A stretch of DNA of 64,000 nucleotides from Megascapheus bottae. Its lineage: Eukaryota > Chordata > Mammalia > Rodentia > Geomyidae. This document shows positions 58,481 to 64,000 of this stretch, one piece after another (position 1 is the stretch's first letter; each line of letters opens with the position of its first letter). Under the pieces are notes generated by a model that had not been told where the DNA came from, ran no database searches, and saw only the letters and a program-made list of their open reading frames with translations. The translations under genes were made by a program, and so were the position numbers. Location: positions 189,001 through 253,000 of the forward strand of contig JANJXV010000160.1 of the NCBI GenBank assembly GCA_024803745.1, written 5' to 3'.

Positions 58481-58671
58481 GGCCGAGAGTTTGGCCCAGT
58501 GGTAGAGTGCTTGCCTAGCATGCACAAAGACCCGGGTTTGATTCCTCGGCACCACATACATAGAAAATAAAAGCCAGAAGTGGTGCTGAAGCTCAAGTGG
58601 TAGAGCTCTAGCCTTGAGAAAGTCCAAGGACAGTGCTCAGGCCCTGAGCTCAAGCCCAGGACTGGCAAAAA
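58481..58671 (+). mobile_element. Dimeric tRNA-like SINE (family A), reference copy
   Basis: Full-length plus copy with exact 14-bp target-site duplication AAATTCCTGAATGG at 58467-58480 and 58672-58685. Pol III A box TGGCCCAGTGG at 58492-58502 and B box GGTTTGATTCC at 58535-58545 (one C-to-T change). A second tRNA-like unit starts near GCTCAAGTGGTAGAGCTCTA, and an A-run ends it. The unit order (ID-like, linker with CACATACATAG, second tRNA-like unit) is clearest here. Confidence 0.94.
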
Positions 58672-58689
58672 AAATTCCTGAATGGTGTG

Positions 58690-59555
58690 GGGGGGAATCT
58701 ACTTTTAAGCAGTTCTGCAGCAAGCAATCACAGGCTCTGACCTTCCCAATCAATAGCCACACTTTCAGCTCCTCACATAGCTCAGCCCCGGGGCACCCAT
58801 CTGCGCCTGGAATCCAGAGGCCCACAGTAGGAGGAACCGAACAGCCCCTGAAGAGGACATTTCACTATCCATCAACTTCAAGAGGCCTCCCCAGAGTCCC
58901 TAAATTCCTCCACAGCAAAGTGAGTGGAATTTTAACCAGCTGCTTGCATGAGGAATCTATGAATATGCAACCCTCCCTTGCTTCCCTGGATTGGGGAGGG
59001 GGAGGTGAAATATCAAGAAACAGAGATAATTGGGCCCTTACATTTGATATTCTCAGCTGTTGTTCACGGTTGGTGCAGGTTTCCTGCCTAGCAAGCTTGT
59101 GAGAGATTTAGGTCGAGGCAAATACCATGGGTATTATCCATTAGAACAAGATCAAAAGGAAGGAGTGCATTTTTTAAAAGTCCAGTGTGCAACATGATTA
59201 CTTGATGGTACTGTTAATTTTCTTCTGTGTTTTGTAACCTCTCTAGAGAGGAGTTTGCAAATACCCCGTGTTTCCATTATCCTGGGGCCAAAACAAGCCT
59301 GGGCTTACTGCATCGTAGGAGGTGGGATTCTGTGGCTCGTCATGGCGTCACCATCTCCATCATCAGAGATGGAGAAAGGTCAGGCTTCTCCGCAGGTGAA
59401 GTTACCTGGGATTGCTGATAGACTGAATGCAACCTGACAGAGCCTCCAGAAGCAACACTGACCTTGCTGCAAAGTAGCCAGCTTCTCTTCTTTCTCTAGG
59501 CAACCAGGCCCATGTTTTCACGGTTTGGAGGGATGGATTGGACCCAGGATGGGTG
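58690..59555. other. Unique sequence, no gene seen
   Basis: The 162-codon frame from 58614 begins in the SINE and is not a gene. Otherwise no element recognised. Confidence 0.45.
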
Positions 59556-59559
59556 TGTC

Positions 59560-59655
59560 ACTCTGGGCCAGCCAATCAAAGCATCTCTTTCTCTCTGCCA
59601 TGGTGATTGGATGGAAGTTGCTTATACAAGCTATTCAGAACCAATGAGAATGTAA
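59560..59655 (+). mobile_element. Probable ancient repeat with CCAAT boxes
   Basis: GGGCCAGCCAATCAAAGCAT, CATGGTGATTGGATGGAAG and AGAACCAATGAG: the same type of CCAAT cluster as at 54.0 kb but opposite orientation. Confidence 0.35.
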
Positions 59656-59724
59656 CTGGGACTGCTGTAAGGAAAATCAACCTGGAACCAGTCACCTTAC
59701 CTGTTCTCCCCTCCCCAACCACAG

Positions 59725-59785
59725 GAAGAACTCACACCACAGATCGGTGGACTTCTCTTTCTCTCTGCTTCCCAGCTTCCACAAG
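59725..59785 (+). other. Possible noncoding or short exon (weak)
   Basis: A strong 3' splice-site pattern (CTGTTCTCCCCTCCCCAACC ending ACAG at 59724) and a consensus 5' splice site (AAG then GTAAGT at 59786-59791) bound 61 bp. The frame GAA-GAA-CTC is open across it. Such pairs arise by chance in tens of kilobases, and no other exon was found. Confidence 0.15.
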
Positions 59786-59789
59786 GTAA

Positions 59790-60675
59790 GTGGCATTGTC
59801 CTGCCACATTCTCCCAACTAAGATTTATGTTCAGCCTCCTCTCAGGCCCAACACCAAGGACCAAGCCATTTCCTCCTTTACATCATTTTACCAAGTATTT
59901 TGCGACCGTAACAGAAGGCTGGCTAAGGCAGACGCTCAGGACTGCAATACCAACTCTAAGAAGAAATTTAATAAATGTTACCATCAGGATCTTGGTAACA
60001 CCCCCTCAAATACTTCATTTGCTGCGAGAATATGATTTCTTAACAGAAGCAGAAGAGGTCCTAGACGGAATTGGGCTCTTCAGCATCAGTACAAAACTAC
60101 TTCTGCCTTCCCATTTCCATCAAGCACCTCAATACCACACTGTTTTTGGAAGCCCAGGCTTGGAAATGAGGTTTCTGATTTACTTTTCAATTTGCACTCA
60201 GAGGAATGTGTCATAGCCGTGGGTCACTTGAGTCACTCAGGTGCTTCCCGGAATAATGCCCAGGATGGGGGAGGAGGGGTCCTTTGGAATTGTGCTTTTG
60301 CAAAAAGTGACATCACTGAAAAGTTATCAGCAACACTTCCTCAGAGATACCAGGAGAAGCTGTATTGTTTAGACAAATGCTAATCATTGAGGCCTCCTGC
60401 AAATTAAGAGGAAAATGTGATAAGAAAAAAAAAACATCAAGAAAGGATCAGTGTACATTTGTAACTAGTTTTTGCAGGAAGATGTGGCCCTGACATCACT
60501 GCAGATGCAGGGGACCAGGAAGGGCAAGAGAATTGGCAGGTGGCTGTCATCCAGTTGGCCTGGCCTGACACTGTCACAGACAAGCATATTTTGCTTGTCT
60601 GTGGAAGGCTTGGGATCTTTTTTTGGATCCTGATTTTTTAAATGCTCACAGTCCCCTGAAAAAGACAAAGTCTTT
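59790..60675. other. Unique sequence, no gene seen
   Basis: A 129-codon plus frame (59827-60216) shows no domain. No repeat recognised. Confidence 0.45.
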
Positions 60676-60690
60676 CTGATAAGGATTTTT

Positions 60691-60963
60691 TGTTGTTGTT
60701 TTTGTTGCTGTTTTGTTTTTGTTGTTGTCAGTTGTGGGGCTTGAACTCAGGGCCCAGGCACTGTCCCAGAGCTCTTTTGCTCAAGGCTAGCACTCCACCA
60801 CCACGAGCCACAGCTACATTTCCAGTTTTTGAGTGGTTTATTGGAAGTAAGAGTCTCAAGAGGACTTTCCTGCCCAGCGTGACTTTTAATTGTGATTCTC
60901 AGACCTCGGCCCCCAGAGTAGCTACGGTTATAGACATGAGCTACTGGAAGCACCTGGCTTCCA
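60691..60963 (-). mobile_element. Composite SINE (family B), with TSD
   Basis: Reverse copy behind a GTT/GTTTT-rich tail: GGGGCTTGAACTCAGGGCCC, GCTCAAGGCTAGCACTCCAC, GAGTGGTTTATTGGAAGTAA, CAGAGTAGCTACGGTTATAG. Duplication ATAAGGATTTTT at 60679-60690 and 60964-60975. Confidence 0.9.
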
Positions 60964-60979
60964 ATAAGGATTTTTAAAT

Positions 60980-61425
60980 GATGTTACTTTTAAGTTGTTT
61001 TTGCCTCAAAACAAGTGAGGGGAAAAAATGGCAGATCACTGGACCAGTTGAAAATACACCAGACAAATGCAAAAGGATCAAAAGCATGCTCATAGCAAGT
61101 CCGTCAGATAAAATGCAATTCAAGGTCAAAAGCATACATTTTTCCAAATGAGAGATCCCTTAATTATTTATATATTTATTATTAATATTTATTCATATAT
61201 TTGATAACATATTATATGTAAGATGTAACATATATAATTATATATTATATTCATATAATTTGTATGTGACATAATGTACTAGGTATCATTATAGATTATA
61301 TGTATATATCTGTGATCTTTGACCCAAACTAATAGAGTAATAAAACATTCTGTACCTAAAGGAAGAGCATAAAGGAAAGAAATTGGGGAATGTTAGAATA
61401 TGCCCCAATATGGGAGGAGGTAAAA
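60980..61425. other. Unique sequence with AT-rich tract
   Basis: 61160-61310 is a degenerate TATA/ATAT tract; no gene. Confidence 0.5.
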
Positions 61426-61525
61426 GAATGCTAATGGGGCCTTACTATGAAATACTATGCAGGGATTAGAATGATCTACCTATGAACTATAGCACTCGAA
61501 TGACTTGCTATTGTTGGAGACTTCC
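61425..61525 (+). mobile_element. Possible LINE-1 3' fragment
   Basis: GCTAATGGGGCCTTACTATG, AAATACTATGCAGGGATTAG and AATGATCTACCTATGAAC recall the L1M tail seen at 23.4 kb. Confidence 0.4.
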
Positions 61526-61529
61526 CACG

Positions 61530-62190
61530 TCTGGACATGCCTTCTGTCCTTCTGTGAGCGATCAGCAACCACAAAACAATTGACATGGAGACAGGTAGCT
61601 TATCTCCCTGCCCTCTTATAAGTCAAAGTCTGTCCCGGAACACCAAATAGGAAGCTCACAGTGAGATAGGGCTTAGACGAGATGTCACCATGGGGTATTT
61701 ACTTCCATTCCACCTTCTGTTTGCCCTCTCCTACTGTTCTTGCTCCAACATAGGTGCATCTGGAGAGCAGGTCTCAAATGACCACATGCACAAGTCCTGA
61801 GTGCAAGCTCTACTCCACAAAGCACAAGCCAAGGCAGGCTGCCACAAAGTGATGGACCCTAATGATGACGACAGCACTATTTACCATGTTGATATATGAG
61901 CATACTATGGGATGCTCAATGCCTTACGTATTTGTTTTTTCATATTCTCACGAACGTCTCCATAGATAGTCACGAGGAATCCCTATTTTGTAGAGGATGA
62001 ACTGAAGGCTGGAAGAAGAAATCTGAATTGCCCGAGTTCATGTTGTCACAAGTTAGCAAAGCAAGTCTTTGCTCCCAGTTGATGCTGCTCAGAGACCAGC
62101 AAAGAAGCGTCCACTCTCCAAGGTCAACTAACGCACCTCCAGACCTGCAGTACCACACTTTGATGCTGTAGGTTGGGTTTGGTTTGGGTT
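61530..62190. other. Unique sequence, no gene seen
   Basis: A MIR-like phrase near 61950-62050 (CACGAACGTCTCCATAGATA, TAGAGGATGAACTGAAGGCT) is possible but too weak to annotate separately. Confidence 0.4.
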
Positions 62191-62194
62191 CTGT

Positions 62195-62410
62195 GCCCGT
62201 AATGGGGCTTACACTCGGGGTCTGGGTATGTTGTCTCTTAGCTTCATCACTCAAGGCTAGTGCCCTCCCACTTGAGCCACTTCGGGCTTTCTGTTGGTTA
62301 ACTGGAGATGAGAATCTCACAGACTTTACTCTGCAGGCTGGCTTTGAAAGCCAATCCTCAGATCCCAGCCTCCAGAGCAGCTAGGATTATAGGTGTGAGC
62401 CATTGGCAAC
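62195..62410 (-). mobile_element. Composite SINE (family B)
   Basis: Reverse copy: AATGGGGCTTACACTCGGGG, CACTCAAGGCTAGTGCCCTC, GTTAACTGGAGATGAGAATC, GATCCCAGCCTCCAGAGCAG and GATTATAGGTGTGAGCCATT. Confidence 0.85.
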
Positions 62411-62414
62411 TTCG

Positions 62415-63170
62415 TTGCAAGTACTAAGTTTTAAAAAGGTTATCTCACATATTTCGCTGGGCCTTTGCATGTATCATCATCTTCATTCTTGCCACACTCC
62501 TGGGAAATGAATCGCATCCTCCCTTTCCACAAATAGGAATGTGGAAAGGTGAGAAGCTTTGCGACCAATGAGATGATGGCGGCTCGGATCCGAAACATGT
62601 GGGCTCTCTGCCTGGCCTCTCCCACCCTTTCCTCAGGTGTTATTGGGCTTCTTTTCCAATAACCAAAGAAACCAAACTTCACCCCGACAGAAGAACTAAA
62701 ACAAAGCTGACTTCTCCTTACTTCCCCTAATTCCTGACATCATAGATAAATAAAAAAGCAGTAATAAACCTGTAGGTCCTCACCTCTTAACTGACTTAAG
62801 TCCATCCCGAAAGTTACCACGGGTGGAAATGAAATTGTCTGTTTCATGTTTGTAATCTTGGGAGAGAAGGGGACAGTCTGAAATTGGTGTTGTAAATTGG
62901 GATCCATTTGTGTTAGCCAGGTAAGAAGTCAGCTCGTTTTCTATTTTTTTTTAATAATTTCCACAAATTTCCTTTTTGTTTTATTCTTGTGTCGATCTCT
63001 GTCTCTGTCTCTCTTCCTTCTCTCCCTTTTCATGTGCCCTCTCACATTTTCACTTCCTATAAGAGGGATCACTGTGCCTGCACTAACATGTGCTATAAAA
63101 AAAAAGCCTTTAAATGTGTATGTTGTTAAATGAAAAGAAATCGCATCTACATCTGCCTGTGTGTCCTTGA
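62415..63170. other. Unique sequence, no gene seen
   Basis: CT-rich stretch at 62994-63028. No element recognised. Confidence 0.4.
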
Positions 63171-63189
63171 GGTTGAAATTCCCTTTTAA

Positions 63190-63490
63190 AAGAGAGAATT
63201 AAATGATAAGGTTAGAGGTCTCCCGACTCCTCATAATTCTGTCTGTGATTAAAAGCCAATAGTTTCATTATTTTGGTGATGTTCTGGGGTTTTGGGGACT
63301 TAATTCTGCCTTGTAAATTGAGGTCAGCAAGCTAGAAGAAAACTGAAAATCCTCTGGGCTCGCTGCTATGTTCCCGAGACCAGAGTCGCTATCAGCTCTG
63401 TCCTAATGAATCTCCACTCTATTAAGTGGTTATTTGGTCTTGAAATAGGTCATTTGTAGCTCCTTCTCACTCAAGAACAGAAGGCAAACT
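63190..63490. promoter_or_regulatory. Candidate conserved noncoding element
   Basis: Repeat-free, with three CpGs kept in about 30 bp (63361-63389), homeodomain-type TAAT sites (CCTAATGAATC near 63402, TCATAATTCTG near 63231), an NKX2-like TTAAGTGG at 63422-63429 and a TGTGATTAAAAGCC near 63245. No long open frame. Enhancer-like by composition; unverified. Confidence 0.4.
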
Positions 63491-63499
63491 GTTAGAGAA

Positions 63500-64000
63500 G
63501 AACTGGAAGAACAGAAGGTGGATTGAGACTGAAAAGGGCTCTCCTACCAAGGGCTCCATTTAATGGACTCAGAATAAAGTGCTCTGGGATGGATGGGTCT
63601 TACTGTCTAGGAGAGGACCAGGGAGAAGGATGGAGGAGGGGTGGGGTGGGGGGGGAATCTGATCAAGATGCCTTGCCTGCATACACAGGTAGGTCAAAAT
63701 GAATCCCTCTGTACAACTAATTAAAGTTAATTTTAAAGTTAGTGTGTGGGGGGGTGGGGGAGAAAGATTGTGTTGAGGTGTTTTCAGTAGGATGCTGACA
63801 GAACTCTGACCCAGAGAAAAGGAAGTTCCTGAGGAATATTAAGTGAATGGTACCCAAGAGTACAGATTGAGGAACATTTAGGAATTTTTAAAAAATGAGC
63901 TGTTGGTAATTAGGCAAGAAATCTCCTCAGGTGGTCGCATGAAATATATTACCCAAACTGAGACACTCAAAAACAAAAGGGAAGGCCATGCATCATTCAC
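63500..64000. other. Unique sequence to the window end
   Basis: G-rich runs (63640-63656, 63745-63763) and an AT-rich tail. No gene recognised. Confidence 0.4.

Noticed and set aside
61950..62060. MIR relic
   Set aside because: Only scattered similarity to the MIR core.

Overview
This window is nuclear genomic DNA from a placental mammal, most likely a rodent of the suborder Castorimorpha and probably the kangaroo rat/pocket mouse family (Heteromyidae). The assignment rests on two abundant short retroposons. One is a dimeric tRNA-like (ID-like) SINE. The other is a composite with a 7SL/B1-like head and a tRNA-like tail, resembling what I remember of SINEs described from Geomyoidea. Mammal-wide MIR and L2 relics, ancient MaLR/ERVL-type LTRs and old LINE-1 pieces place it firmly in Eutheria. 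The species call is inference and would need a repeat-library search.

I find no protein-coding gene, rRNA, genuine tRNA gene or CRISPR array. All long open frames either run through microsatellites (24.3-24.8 kb, 15.9-16.5 kb, 50.4-50.6 kb) or are of a length expected by chance (longest repeat-free frame 183 codons, minus strand, 54.4-54.95 kb). The window is best read as intergenic or deep intronic DNA.

Layout. 1-13 kb is AT-rich and SINE-poor, with four copies of one young LINE-1 3' end family (three here, one at 49.9 kb). 13-24 kb has the first dense SINEs plus GGAT, TTTC/TTCC and CT tracts. 24.4-24.7 kb is a 200-bp CT/CA compound microsatellite. 24.7-32 kb mixes L2, MIR, old LINE-1 and SINEs. 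32.4-32.75 kb is repeat-free and looks like a conserved regulatory element. 33.7-34.1 kb and 44.35-44.83 kb hold ancient LTRs. 36.4-37.1 kb is a three-deep SINE nest. 39.9-40.3 kb is a MIR split by a younger SINE. 50.4-50.56 kb is a purine-only tract. 51.0-51.4 kb and 63.2-63.5 kb are further conserved-element candidates. 57.7-58.23 kb looks like a solitary class I (gammaretrovirus-like) LTR set in TA-rich DNA.

The main positive evidence is insertion biology. Several SINEs and one LINE-1 have target-site duplications that can be read directly, and all begin with an A-run on the element strand, as expected for LINE-1 endonuclease priming. No multi-gene system is present. The regulatory candidates are proposed from repeat-free context, retained CpGs and motif clusters only; an alignment to other mammals would decide them.
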